This document shows positions 43,509-52,245 of a stretch of 64,000 nt of DNA, piece after piece. The notes beneath the pieces were generated by a model. It worked only from the letters and a program-made list of their open reading frames with translations. It was not told where the DNA came from and made no database searches. The stretch is from the NCBI GenBank assembly GCA_019420905.1, contig JAHZGH010000006.1:62001-126000 (forward strand), read 5' to 3'. The position numbers were made by a program, and so were the translations under genes. Each line of letters begins with the position of its first letter. Position 1 is the first letter of the stretch. This stretch comes from Succinivibrionaceae bacterium. GTDB taxonomy: Bacteria; Pseudomonadota; Gammaproteobacteria; Enterobacterales; Succinivibrionaceae.

Positions 43509-44912
43509 ATGTTAGTCAAAACCAGATTTGCTCCGTCACCTACCGGATTTTTACATGTAGGTGGTGCACGTACTGCTTTATTTTCATGGCTTTATGCACG
43601 TCATTGTAATGGACAATTCGTTTTACGTATCGAAGATACTGATCGTGAAAGATCTACACAGCCTGCAATAGATGCAATTATTGATTCTATGAAATGGCTT
43701 AATCTTAATTGGGATGAGGGCCCTTATTATCAAACTAAGCGCTTTGATCGTTATCGTGAGGTTATCGATAAGCTTTTAGCTGAAGGTAAAGCTTATAAAT
43801 GCTATTGTAGTAAAGAGCGTCTTGAAAAGATGCGTGAAGACCAGATGAAAAATGGTCAAAAGCCTCGTTATGACGGACATTGCCGTGATGATAAGTCTGA
43901 ACATGATCCAAGCGAAAGCTACGTCATTCGTTTTAGAAATCCAGACGATGGCGTTGTTGCTTTTGATGACATGGTAAAAGGCCATGTAGAGTTTAAGAAT
44001 CAAGAGCTAGATGATTTTATTATTCAGCGTTCTGACGGTACCCCGACTTATAATTTCTGCGTAGTTGTAGATGATTGGGATATGGGTATTACCCATGTTA
44101 TTCGCGGCGACGATCATGTAAATAATACTCCGCGTCAGATTAACTTATATAAAGCTTTAGGAGCACCAGTCCCTGTATTTTGTCATTTAGCTATGATTTT
44201 AGGCGATGATGGGGCTAAGTTATCTAAGCGTCATGGTGCTGTTTCCGTTATGCAGTATCGCGAGGATGGCTATTTGCCTGAGGCTTTAGTTAATTATTTA
44301 GTTCGCTTAGGTTGGAGCCATGGCGATCAGGAAATCTTTTCTGTTGAAGAGATGATTTCTTTATTCTCATTAGATGCAATTACCAAGAGTGCTTCAGGCT
44401 TTAATACTAAGAAGCTTGATTGGTTAAATGCTCATTATATGAAGACCTTACCGTCTGAGGTTGTTGCGGCTGAATTAGAGTGGCATTTAAAGCGTCAGGG
44501 ATTAGATAACTTAAGTTCAGGTCCCGATCCTAAGCTAGTAGTTAAGAATTATGCCGAGAGAACTCACACCTTAAAAGAAATGGCACAAAAAGCTATGTGT
44601 TATTACAAGGATTTTGATGAGTATGATCCCGCTGCAGTAAAAAAATGGATCAAGGACGGCTCTGTTGAAATCCTAAAGGATGCTTATGATACCTTAAAGG
44701 CTTTAGATAATTGGGATGCTAAGCTTATTGATGAAGCATTAGAGAACCTCGCTAAGCGCCGTGAGGTAGGTATGGGCAAAGTCGGACAGCCTTTGCGAGT
44801 AGCCATTACAGGTACAGCTATGTCTCCTGGTATTGGGGATACAATGATTTTAGCTGGAAAAGAGCGAGTTTTAGCACGTATAGAGCGAGCTATTGCCCAT
44901 TTTGGCGCTTAA
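43509..44912 (+). CDS. gltX: Glutamyl-tRNA synthetase
   Basis: Class I aminoacyl-tRNA synthetase charging tRNA-Glu. 467 residues with the HIGH-equivalent in APSPTGFLHVGGART and the KMSKS-equivalent KLSKRHG. The discriminating-type C-terminal helical anticodon domain ends with PLRVAITGTAMSPGI. The cysteine/histidine zinc-binding region (CYCSKERLEKM... H-C) is present. AGGGTG precedes the ATG. It is monocistronic, with its own terminator. Confidence 0.97.
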   Translation: MLVKTRFAPSPTGFLHVGGARTALFSWLYARHCNGQFVLRIEDTDRERSTQPAIDAIIDSMKWLNLNWDEGPYYQTKRFDRYREVIDKLLAEGKAYKCYCSKERLEKMREDQMKNGQKPRYDGHCRDDKSEHDPSESYVIRFRNPDDGVVAFDDMVKGHVEFKNQELDDFIIQRSDGTPTYNFCVVVDDWDMGITHVIRGDDHVNNTPRQINLYKALGAPVPVFCHLAMILGDDGAKLSKRHGAVSVMQYREDGYLPEALVNYLVRLGWSHGDQEIFSVEEMISLFSLDAITKSASGFNTKKLDWLNAHYMKTLPSEVVAAELEWHLKRQGLDNLSSGPDPKLVVKNYAERTHTLKEMAQKAMCYYKDFDEYDPAAVKKWIKDGSVEILKDAYDTLKALDNWDAKLIDEALENLAKRREVGMGKVGQPLRVAITGTAMSPGIGDTMILAGKERVLARIERAIAHFGA

Positions 44913-44925
44913 TTTTAGATATAAG

Positions 44926-44949
44926 GCAGACTTAGGTCTGCTTTTTTTT
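44926..44949 (+). terminator. gltX terminator
   Basis: A 6-bp GC-rich stem (44926-44931 with 44936-44941), a TTAG loop and an eight-T run. Confidence 0.88.
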
Positions 44950-44963
44950 GGGAATTTAATTGC

Positions 44964-45338
44964 ATGAAATTTTGCATTTTGATTTTAACTTCTTTAATTT
45001 TGAGCGCTTGTTCAGGCGTGTCTTTTCATACTAATTTAGATCCAAGCAATATTAAAGAATATTACAAGCCATCAGCTGTTGAGGTTATTGATTCAGAGTC
45101 AGATCTTGATAATCGTCCTTATTTTGTGATTACTCAGGTAAAAGGAATGGCTTGTCAAATAAATGATAGAGATTATATTGCTACTGAAGCTGACGCTCGT
45201 ACTGAAGCTAGAATTAAAGCTGTAGATGCAGGAGCTAATGCCATTCGCTTTGGTAAGTGCGTGCGCATCGAAAATACTCCGGCATGTAAGGTATCTGTAA
45301 CTTGTTACGGTGATGCATTAAGTATTGATGAGCAATAA
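44964..45338 (+). CDS. rcsF: RcsF-family outer-membrane stress lipoprotein
   Basis: In enterics RcsF senses envelope damage and activates the Rcs phosphorelay. 124 residues with a lipoprotein signal (LSAC, Cys16; Ser at +2 suits outer-membrane sorting). Four further cysteines at 64, 99, 108 and 114 reproduce the spacing of E. coli RcsF (74, 109, 118, 124), which form two non-consecutive disulfides. ARTEARIKAVDAGANAI corresponds to the conserved helix. Location before trmO, as in E. coli, supports the call. rcsB, rcsC and rcsD are not in the window. The usual long proline-rich linker is shorter here. Confidence 0.88.
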   Translation: MKFCILILTSLILSACSGVSFHTNLDPSNIKEYYKPSAVEVIDSESDLDNRPYFVITQVKGMACQINDRDYIATEADARTEARIKAVDAGANAIRFGKCVRIENTPACKVSVTCYGDALSIDEQ

Positions 45339-46044
45339 TCAAGAAATCGTTATTACTCCAATTGGAAGAATTCGTACTCCTTACGGTCAAAAATTTGCCG
45401 TACCGCGTCAGCCTGGTTTGGCTCCTCATGCTTTGGGGGTAATTGAATTTTTTAAACCATATGGAGTTCCGGAGGCGTTTGGGGGCTTAAACGGATTTAG
45501 TCATATACATATCCTTTTTGTTTTTGATAAAGCCCCTTATGAAAATTTTCATGCCACAGTAAGGCCTCCGCGTTTAGGAGGTAATATTTCTTGCGGAGTT
45601 TTTGCCAGCCGCTCTCCTTTTAGGCCCTCTAGAATAGGCTTATCTACAGTAAAAATAGTAGAAATAAAAGAAAGTTTAGGTGAAATATCTATTGTAGTTG
45701 CGGGAGCTGATTTAGTAGATGGAACGCCGATTATAGATATTAAGCCTTATATTCCTTTTGTGGATGCTGTTTTAGATGCTAAAGGCGGATTTGCCTCGCA
45801 GATGCCTCCTCAATTTGAGGTTAATTTTTCTGATCTTGCCTTAGAAAAATTAGCTCATTTAGGCAATAGGCGCATTTTAGCTATTAAGGAGACATTAGCT
45901 CAAGATCCTAGACCTGCTTATAAAGATGATAATGATGAGAAAATTTACTATGCTTTGCTTTATAACCATGATGTAATGTTTAAAGTAAAGAATTCCGTAA
46001 TTGAGGTTTTAGATGTTATTGTAAGGGGAGAGCCATCATGCTAA
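45328..46044 (+). CDS. trmO: tRNA (t6A37) N6-methyltransferase TrmO
   Basis: SAM-dependent methylation of t6A at position 37 of ACY-decoding tRNA-Thr. 238 residues from the ATG at 45328, overlapping the rcsF 3' end by 11 bases. The N-terminal UPF0066 beta-barrel has ITPIGRIRTPYGQKFAVPRQ, GFSHIHILFVFD and the SAM-binding CGVFASRSPFRPSRIGLS, with DLVDGTPIIDIKPYIP. The C-terminal extension with DPRPAYKDD and YALLYNHDVMFKV is intact. E. coli has rcsF-trmO-proS; here proS is absent. Confidence 0.94.
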   Translation: MSNNQEIVITPIGRIRTPYGQKFAVPRQPGLAPHALGVIEFFKPYGVPEAFGGLNGFSHIHILFVFDKAPYENFHATVRPPRLGGNISCGVFASRSPFRPSRIGLSTVKIVEIKESLGEISIVVAGADLVDGTPIIDIKPYIPFVDAVLDAKGGFASQMPPQFEVNFSDLALEKLAHLGNRRILAIKETLAQDPRPAYKDDNDEKIYYALLYNHDVMFKVKNSVIEVLDVIVRGEPSC

Positions 46045-47333
46045 ATGTTAGATATAAGCATATTTTGTTTGATTTAGATGGAACCATTTACGATAGTCTT
46101 TATGCTAATACCAAAGCTTTATACGATTTACTAGAGCAGAAGAAAAAAGATCATAAAGAAACTATAGAAAGCTTATATCGCTTTGCAGCAACTCCTGCAC
46201 AAGAATCTTTATTAAGTCTAGGTTTTAAAAAAGAAGATTTTGATTATCTTATTCAAATATGGTGTGACGGAATTATTCCTTATGCTAAAGAAGTAAAGCC
46301 TTTTGAGCATATTATGGCAGTTATAGCTTACTTAAAAAAGGCCGGCTGTCATTTAGGAATTATCACTTCTAGGGATAGAAAGAGCGCTTCAATGATAGGC
46401 TCTATAGCATCTCCTATGCCTCCTGAGCTAACTCCATATTTTGATATTGCTATTTGCTGCGACGATGTTGAGCATCCTAAGCCTCATGGAGAATCAATAT
46501 TAAAATATATGCAGATAAGCGGAGCCTCTCGCGACGATATTCTTTATGTTGGCGATACGCAAACTGATTTTGAATGTGCCCAGAATGCCGGAGTTGCTTT
46601 TGGTTTGGCATTATGGGGAAGTCATCTGCGCTCTTCAATTAGCTGCGAGCATTATTTTGTAAGTCCTTGGGATATAGTTAATGCTGTAAATTCAGTAAAG
46701 CCTAGAGAAGAGATGTGGTTTAAATGGGCGCGTGAAATTCAGGCCATAGGGCAAATAGGCTTAACATATACTAAGGATAAGTTTGATCGAGAGCGATTTG
46801 AGCGCTTGCGTGAAATTGCGCTTGAAATTATGAATGCACATGTAGAGGCTCCTAAAGAAAAGCTAAAAAACAGCTTCATTATGGACAATCTTTATCCTAC
46901 CCCTAAGGTTGATACTCGAGGAGCTGTTTTTAATCATGAGGGTAAGATTTTATTAGTTAAGGAAATTTTAAGCGGCTTGTGGAATTTACCTGGCGGCTGG
47001 TGTGATGCGAATGAAACTATTTTTTCAAATACGGTAAAAGAGGTTCTTGAAGAAGCGGGAATGAGCGTGCATCCATTAAAGCTTATAGCTCTTTTAGACA
47101 GAAATCGTCATAACACGCCGCCTTTGCCTTTCGGTACGCTTAAAGCCTTTGTTTTATGTCAAATGGGACCGCAGCATTTTGTCAGCGGCAGCGATGAGAC
47201 CTCTGAATACGGATTTTTTAGTCTAGATGAGATTAAAAATTTGCCTTTGCGTACAGATACTACTACTTATGAGCAATTGCAGTTATGTTTTGAAGCTCAT
47301 AAACAAGATAATTGGATTCCGATTGTGGAGTAA
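46038..47333 (+). CDS. HAD phosphatase-Nudix hydrolase fusion protein
   Basis: A 431-residue two-enzyme fusion. Residues 1-about 215 are a HAD phosphatase: motif I FDLDGTIYDS (Asp12/Asp14), motif II IITSRD, HPKPHGE with the motif III Lys, and GDTQTDFECA as motif IV. Residues about 225-270 (WFKWAREIQAIGQIGLTY) resemble the Nudix_N2 segment, and about 285-425 form a Nudix domain with box GGWCDANETIFSNTVKEVLE followed by EAGM; Lys replaces the usual Arg of REUxEE. Substrates are unknown; such pairs could remove pyrophosphate then phosphate from a nucleotide derivative. Starts inside trmO (7-base overlap, GGGGAG upstream). Confidence 0.87.
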   Translation: MLNVRYKHILFDLDGTIYDSLYANTKALYDLLEQKKKDHKETIESLYRFAATPAQESLLSLGFKKEDFDYLIQIWCDGIIPYAKEVKPFEHIMAVIAYLKKAGCHLGIITSRDRKSASMIGSIASPMPPELTPYFDIAICCDDVEHPKPHGESILKYMQISGASRDDILYVGDTQTDFECAQNAGVAFGLALWGSHLRSSISCEHYFVSPWDIVNAVNSVKPREEMWFKWAREIQAIGQIGLTYTKDKFDRERFERLREIALEIMNAHVEAPKEKLKNSFIMDNLYPTPKVDTRGAVFNHEGKILLVKEILSGLWNLPGGWCDANETIFSNTVKEVLEEAGMSVHPLKLIALLDRNRHNTPPLPFGTLKAFVLCQMGPQHFVSGSDETSEYGFFSLDEIKNLPLRTDTTTYEQLQLCFEAHKQDNWIPIVE

Positions 47334-47336
47334 ATA

Positions 47337-48086
47337 ATGCAATATTTAATTGATCTTCATACCCATACTATTGCCAGTGATCATGCATACAGCACTATTA
47401 TGGAATTAGTGTCTCAAGCACGAGTAAAGGGCATGTCGTTAATAGCTGTTACAGATCATGGTCCGGATGTTTCTGATGGACCGCATCCTTGGCATTTTAA
47501 TAACTTAAAAGTTGTGCCAAGAGTTGCTGAGGGCATTGGAGTTTTGCGCGGAATTGAAGCTAATATCACAGCTGATGGCGGCTTAGATTTAGAAGAAAAT
47601 CGTTTGCGTAATTTAGATATTGTTTTAGCAGGCTTTCATCCTAACTATATGCCTACCTCCGCAGAGGAGCATACACGTCTTATGTGCAAGGTTATTAAAT
47701 CAGGGCTTGTGGATGTGATTTCTCACCCTGGTGTTGCTCAATATCCTTTAAATTATGAAGAGGTGTTAGTTTGCGCAAAAGAGCATAATGTAGCAATTGA
47801 AATTAATTCATCATCTTCAGTTAATACTCGTATGGGCAGTCATGAAAATTGCGTAGCTATAGGAAAGCTTGCCACTAAGATCGGCAATACTATTTCTTTA
47901 GGCTCAGATGCGCATATTGCTTATTTTTTAGGCTGTTTTGATGAATCGATAAAGGTAATTACAGAATCAGGCATTAGAGAGGAGCAAATTCTCAATACTT
48001 CTCCATTAAAAGTTTTAGATTTTCTTGAATCAAGAGGACATGCTCCGATTACTGAGTTGCGAGATTATTTTTTAAGGCAAGCTTAA
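47337..48086 (+). CDS. ycdX: PHP-domain phosphatase, YcdX family
   Basis: Trinuclear-metal phosphatase of the polymerase and histidinol phosphatase (PHP) superfamily. 249 residues with DLHTHT (His8, His10), VTDHGPDVSDGPHPWHF, the metal Glu in GIEANI, the His of AGFHPNY, ISHPG, and SDAHIAYFLG. Length and motifs match E. coli YcdX, linked to swarming; the natural substrate is unsettled. It begins 3 bases after the HAD-Nudix stop, so rcsF, trmO, the fusion and ycdX form one operon ended by the hairpin at 48096. Confidence 0.92.
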   Translation: MQYLIDLHTHTIASDHAYSTIMELVSQARVKGMSLIAVTDHGPDVSDGPHPWHFNNLKVVPRVAEGIGVLRGIEANITADGGLDLEENRLRNLDIVLAGFHPNYMPTSAEEHTRLMCKVIKSGLVDVISHPGVAQYPLNYEEVLVCAKEHNVAIEINSSSSVNTRMGSHENCVAIGKLATKIGNTISLGSDAHIAYFLGCFDESIKVITESGIREEQILNTSPLKVLDFLESRGHAPITELRDYFLRQA

Positions 48087-48095
48087 GTGCAAAAA

Positions 48096-48117
48096 AAGCC
48101 TTCTGAACAGAAGGCTT
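48096..48117. terminator. Bidirectional terminator, ycdX / amino-acid binding protein
   Basis: A near-perfect stem (48096-48105 with 48108-48117) with a GAAC-type tetraloop. The A7 run at 48091-48097 becomes a T-run for the minus-strand gene. Confidence 0.85.
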
Positions 48118-48147
48118 AACAAAATTATCTAAAAGGGATCTTGTTTA

Positions 48148-48897
48148 TTACTCTTGCTTGCCAAACCATTTGGTATAAATGGCTTGATAAGTGCCGTCAG
48201 CTTTAATGGAATCAAAGCCTTTCTTTACTAGCTCAATTAGTTCCTTATCATTTTTGTTCATAACTATGCCGTACTGTTCGGCTGTAATATAGTCAGGCAA
48301 TAAGGTTAAATTATTATCGCTAGTAGTAGCCATATAGTATTCAAGTACAGGACGGTCATTGATTAACGCATCGCAGCCGCCTTTATTAAGCTCTAAGAAA
48401 GCTTCTGGGGCGGAATTAAATTGAGTTACATTGGCATCTTTGATTTGGGTGCTTGCATACAAAGCTCCAGAGGTACCAATCTGTCCGCAAATAGTACGAC
48501 CGACAAGATCGTCAATAGAGTTTATCTTTCCCTTAAATTCATTACGGATGATAACGCCTAAACCGGCATTGCAGTAAGGATCAGAAAATGCTACACGTTT
48601 TGCACGGTCTTCTGTAATGGTAAAGGCAGAAATGCCTGCATCTAAAGAGCCAGTTAAAATAGCCGGAATTAAACCATCAAAAGGCATAGAGTTCATTTCG
48701 ACTTTAAATCCTGCAGCCTTGCCGATAGCATTGATGAGGTCAATATCAAAACCGGTTAATTCTTTAGTATTTTCATCCATAAATTCAAAGGGAGCAAAAG
48801 ACGGCTCAGTGCCTACTCTAACAGTTCGTTCTGCTGCAGCAACCTGAAAAGCGATACAGGCACTCAATGTGGCAACGACTAGACCTCTGAATTTCAT
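48148..48897 (-). CDS. Periplasmic amino-acid-binding protein (family 3 solute-binding)
   Basis: Substrate-binding component of a polar amino-acid ABC importer (GlnH/ArtJ/HisJ type). 249 residues with a signal peptide cleaved near 22 (QVAAA|ERT). Family signature GFDIDLINAIGKAAGF, MPFDGLIPAILTGSLDAGIS and TITEDRAKRVAFSDPY are clear. Ligand not determinable from sequence alone. No permease or ATPase gene is adjacent, and a terminator follows immediately, so it works with components encoded elsewhere. Confidence 0.9.
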   Translation of the reverse strand: MKFRGLVVATLSACIAFQVAAAERTVRVGTEPSFAPFEFMDENTKELTGFDIDLINAIGKAAGFKVEMNSMPFDGLIPAILTGSLDAGISAFTITEDRAKRVAFSDPYCNAGLGVIIRNEFKGKINSIDDLVGRTICGQIGTSGALYASTQIKDANVTQFNSAPEAFLELNKGGCDALINDRPVLEYYMATTSDNNLTLLPDYITAEQYGIVMNKNDKELIELVKKGFDSIKADGTYQAIYTKWFGKQE

Positions 48898-49151
48898 AAT
48901 CTCTCCTCAATATATATATTTAGTAATGAGGCTGATCTTAAGAGTAGATCATTTTAGTAGCAAATGATTTTTTACTTTGCTTTATAATAGTGCAAATAAT
49001 ATTGAAATTTAGTTTTAAAATAAAATTTTGTAATTCTATATAAAGAGTAAAAGATTAATATTTTGTTAAGATCTTAGATAATTTAAGACTAAAGCGTAAA
49101 TAATATTTCTAAGCCTCTTTTGAGTGAAATAAATGTTATTTGGGGTTAGAT

Positions 49152-49703
49152 ATGGAGATTGCACATCGTTTAGAACATTTTTTTCGGGATAGACGTCTAT
49201 TGAGGATACATAGAAAGCTAGCAGTTAATCTGCGTGATAAAAAAGAAGAAACTTTTAAGTCATATACTTTAAGAGCAGCTCGTAAAGAGGATTTAAAAGA
49301 TATTTTTGCTCTTTATAAAAAAATTTTCGGCGTGGAATTGTTAAGTTTTTTAAATAAGATTTATCGCTATTGCTATTCTGAACTTATAAGTGTTGCTGTT
49401 GCAGATTCAGGAAAGATTGTTGGCATTGATTTATTTATGTTTCAGGAGGCTGAATTAGGTAAAGATATTTTACATGAGCTTTATATAGGGATTGATCCTG
49501 AATATCAGCACCAAGGCCTGGCTGTTGCTTTAAGAACTTATTCTATTAAAGAATATCGTTTCGGCGGAAATTTAAAAGGAATGTCTACTTTGGCGCCTTT
49601 TAATGATATTAAGGCATTAAGAACAGCTCAAAAAGCAGGGTATGCCATAACAAAGGCTTCAGCAAAACCTCCAGCATATTATTTATATCAATCTTTTGTG
49701 TAA
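49152..49703 (+). CDS. GNAT-family N-acetyltransferase
   Basis: 183 residues from the ATG at 49152, with GGGG about six bases upstream; a TTG at 49140 is in the same frame but lacks a site. The acetyl-CoA-binding motif A is ELYIGIDPEYQHQGLAVAL, with Q-x-x-G-x-A as the pyrophosphate loop. The N-terminal about 45 residues are Arg/Lys-rich and helical, and not part of the GNAT fold. The substrate cannot be inferred, and neighbours give no hint. It is isolated between divergent and convergent genes. Confidence 0.8.
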   Translation: MEIAHRLEHFFRDRRLLRIHRKLAVNLRDKKEETFKSYTLRAARKEDLKDIFALYKKIFGVELLSFLNKIYRYCYSELISVAVADSGKIVGIDLFMFQEAELGKDILHELYIGIDPEYQHQGLAVALRTYSIKEYRFGGNLKGMSTLAPFNDIKALRTAQKAGYAITKASAKPPAYYLYQSFV

Positions 49704-49798
49704 GCGCTTGATAGAAAAATAATAAAGAAATTTTTCACTTAAATATTCTTAAGCCTATGCTCAAAGCTAGTTAAGAGCTGCTTTTGATTTAATAAAAT

Positions 49799-49817
49799 AG
49801 CCGGGAAGATCCCGGCT
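49799..49817 (-). terminator. ettA terminator
   Basis: An 8-bp GC-rich stem (49799-49806 with 49810-49817) with a three-base loop, nine bases after the ettA stop; TATTTTATT follows on the minus strand. Confidence 0.8.
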
Positions 49818-49826
49818 TGTGTATTT

Positions 49827-51491
49827 TTAATTAGTTACTTTCTTAAAGCGCATGCGGTGAGGCTTTGCTTCTTCACCTAAGTTAGCTTTTTTCCATGCTT
49901 CGTATTCTGTATAGTTTCCTTCAAAGAAACGGACCTTTCCTTCATCACCATAGTCTAAGATATGTGTTGCAATACGATCTAAGAACCAGCGGTCATGGGA
50001 AATTACCATGGCACTGCCAGGGAACTCTAAAAGAGCATTTTCTAAAGCACGTAAGGTTTCAACGTCAAGATCATTAGTAGGCTCGTCCAAAAGCAGGAAG
50101 TTGCCTCCAACTTGAAGAAGTTTTGCCAGCTGCAGGCGGCCTCTTTCTCCTCCTGAGAGGTTGCCGACGCGTTTTTGCTGATCGGTTCCGCGGAAGTTAA
50201 ATCGACCAATATAAGCTCTAGACGGGATCTCATAGCTACCCACTTTAAGTATGTCTGAGCCTTGAGAAATTTCGTCAAAAACTGTATTGTCATCCTTCAT
50301 CTGATCACGGAACTGTTCAACATAGGCAGTTACAACTGTATCACCTAAACGAATGGTGCCCTTATCAGGCTGTTCAATGCCGGTGATCATTCTAAAGAGA
50401 GTGGATTTTCCTGCACCGTTAGGTCCAATAATGCCTACAATGGCTCCTTTAGGGATACTGAAAGATAAATCGTCTATCAGAGTTTGGTCACCATATGACT
50501 TAGATAGATGTTCAACTTCTAAGACAGTCTGACCTAAGCGAGGCCCAGGCGGAATATAAAGTTCATTAGTTTCGTTACGGCGCTGATATTCAACAGAAGA
50601 TAATTCTTCAAAGCGCGACATACGAGCCTTTGATTTGGCATGACGTCCTTTAGCACCTTGGCGAACCCATTCCAGCTCGCGCTCAATAGAGCGGCGGCGG
50701 GCACTTTCGGCGCTTTCTTCAATTTTAAGACGCTGATCTTTTTGATCGAGCCAGCTTGAGTAATTGCCTTGCCAAGGGATACCTTCGCCTCTGTCAAGCT
50801 CTAAGATCCAACCTGCAACATTATCTAGGAAGTAGCGATCATGAGTTACAGCAACAACGGTTCCAGGATATTGATGCAGGAATTGTTCTAGCCAATCGAT
50901 AGATTCTGCATCTAAGTGATTGGTAGGCTCATCAAGCAGCAGCATATCCGGCTTTTCAAGTAATAGGCGGCATAAGGCTACACGGCGACGTTCACCACCT
51001 GATAATACTTTTATCTGCCTTTCAAATGGAGGCAAACGTAAAGCATCGGCAGCTTTTTCAATTTGAACATCCAGATTGTGTCCGTCATGAGCTTGAATGA
51101 TCGCCTCAAGCTTTGCTTGCTCTTTAGCTAGGGCGTCAAAATCGGCATTTTCATCAGCATAAGCTGCATATACCTCATCTAAGCGAGTTAAAGCATTTTT
51201 TACTTCACTGAATGATTCCTCAATTACCTCTCTTACGGTCTTCTCCATATCTAAGACAGGTTCTTGCGGCAGATATCCGATCTTAATTCCAGGCTGAGGA
51301 CGGGCTTCACCTTCGTAATCTTTATCGATGCCAGCCATAATCTTAATTAAAGTGGATTTACCGGCACCGTTAAGACCTAAAACACCGATCTTAGCTCCAG
51401 GAAAGAAAGATAAGGAAATATCTTTGAGAATTTGTTTTTTAGGTGGCACAATCTTGCCAACACGATTCATTGTATAAATGAACTGAGCCAT
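49827..51491 (-). CDS. ettA: Energy-dependent translational throttle protein EttA (ABC-F)
   Basis: ABC-F ATPase that binds the ribosomal E site and gates entry into elongation according to ATP/ADP ratio. 554 residues, one shorter than E. coli EttA. Two nucleotide-binding domains: Walker A GLNGAGKSTL and GPNGAGKSTL, signatures LSGGERRRVAL and LSGGERGRLQL, Walker B LLLDEPTNHLD and LLLDEPTNDLD. The linker domain (P-site tRNA interaction motif) has RQGAKGRHAKSKARM. No membrane segments. Confidence 0.96.
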   Translation of the reverse strand: MAQFIYTMNRVGKIVPPKKQILKDISLSFFPGAKIGVLGLNGAGKSTLIKIMAGIDKDYEGEARPQPGIKIGYLPQEPVLDMEKTVREVIEESFSEVKNALTRLDEVYAAYADENADFDALAKEQAKLEAIIQAHDGHNLDVQIEKAADALRLPPFERQIKVLSGGERRRVALCRLLLEKPDMLLLDEPTNHLDAESIDWLEQFLHQYPGTVVAVTHDRYFLDNVAGWILELDRGEGIPWQGNYSSWLDQKDQRLKIEESAESARRRSIERELEWVRQGAKGRHAKSKARMSRFEELSSVEYQRRNETNELYIPPGPRLGQTVLEVEHLSKSYGDQTLIDDLSFSIPKGAIVGIIGPNGAGKSTLFRMITGIEQPDKGTIRLGDTVVTAYVEQFRDQMKDDNTVFDEISQGSDILKVGSYEIPSRAYIGRFNFRGTDQQKRVGNLSGGERGRLQLAKLLQVGGNFLLLDEPTNDLDVETLRALENALLEFPGSAMVISHDRWFLDRIATHILDYGDEGKVRFFEGNYTEYEAWKKANLGEEAKPHRMRFKKVTN

Positions 51492-51722
51492 CTTTATTCC
51501 TCAAAAGTTAGACTATCTAGATTGTATCAGTCTTAGCTAAATAAAGCTAATTTATAGTTTACAGAATTGATTTATAACGACGGGGATAATTTTCCTATTT
51601 AAAAGCCGGAGTTTGAGGCATACGTGGTAAATCTCTGAATTTTGCCCTAAAATATCAGCATATCTACGCTCAGACATCAAGCTGCGCTTTTTATAAGCAA
51701 TAAATAATTCGGAGAATCTGCA

Positions 51723-52208
51723 ATGGCAGCGAAGAAACCAAAACATGACAGTAATACGATTGCGGTAAACCGTAAAGCGAGCTTTGAGTATTTTATTGAG
51801 GAGCGTTATGAAGCCGGTTTAGAATTACAAGGCTGGGAGGTAAAATCTCTGCGAGCTGGTAAATGTAATATAGCCGATGCATATGTAACTATTAAAGATA
51901 GCGAAGTTATCTTATTAGGTTCACTTATAAATCCTCTTAAGACATCTTGTGCCTTTGTTGTAAGTGATCCTACACGTACTCGTAAACTTTTACTCAATAA
52001 AAAAGAAATAGCTCGTCTTATCGGCCGCGTTCAGCGTCAAGGATATACCCTTATTCCTCTTAAGGTTTATTGGAAGGGTCCTTGGGCTAAGATTGAAATC
52101 GCTTTAGCTCGAGGCAAGCAGGACCATGATAAACGCGACAGCATAAAAGATCAGCAATGGGCTCGTGATCGCGAACGTATTATGAAAAAGAATTTTAGAT
52201 CTGCTTAA
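51723..52208 (+). CDS. smpB: SsrA-binding protein SmpB
   Basis: Binds tmRNA and places it in the A site of stalled ribosomes. 161 residues: an OB-like barrel with NRKASFEYFIEERYEAGLEL, GWEVKSLRAGKCNIADAYV, and the basic C-terminal tail DKRDSIKDQQWARDRERIMK that mimics the mRNA downstream of the A site. The tmRNA gene ssrA is about 2 kb downstream on the same strand, beyond the oppositely oriented SulP gene. Followed by its own strong terminator. Confidence 0.97.
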   Translation: MAAKKPKHDSNTIAVNRKASFEYFIEERYEAGLELQGWEVKSLRAGKCNIADAYVTIKDSEVILLGSLINPLKTSCAFVVSDPTRTRKLLLNKKEIARLIGRVQRQGYTLIPLKVYWKGPWAKIEIALARGKQDHDKRDSIKDQQWARDRERIMKKNFRSA

Positions 52209-52212
52209 GCAA

Positions 52213-52243
52213 AAAAGCCCTCTGTTTACGGAGGGCTTTTTTT
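52213..52243. terminator. Bidirectional terminator between smpB and the SulP gene
   Basis: A 10-bp stem (52213-52222 with 52231-52240) flanked by A6 and T7 runs, between convergent genes. Confidence 0.9.
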
Positions 52244-52245
52244 GA

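Noticed and set aside
43376..43609. 77-codon frame overlapping the start of gltX
   Set aside because: Overlaps the catalytic N-terminus of gltX in another frame and has no coding signature.
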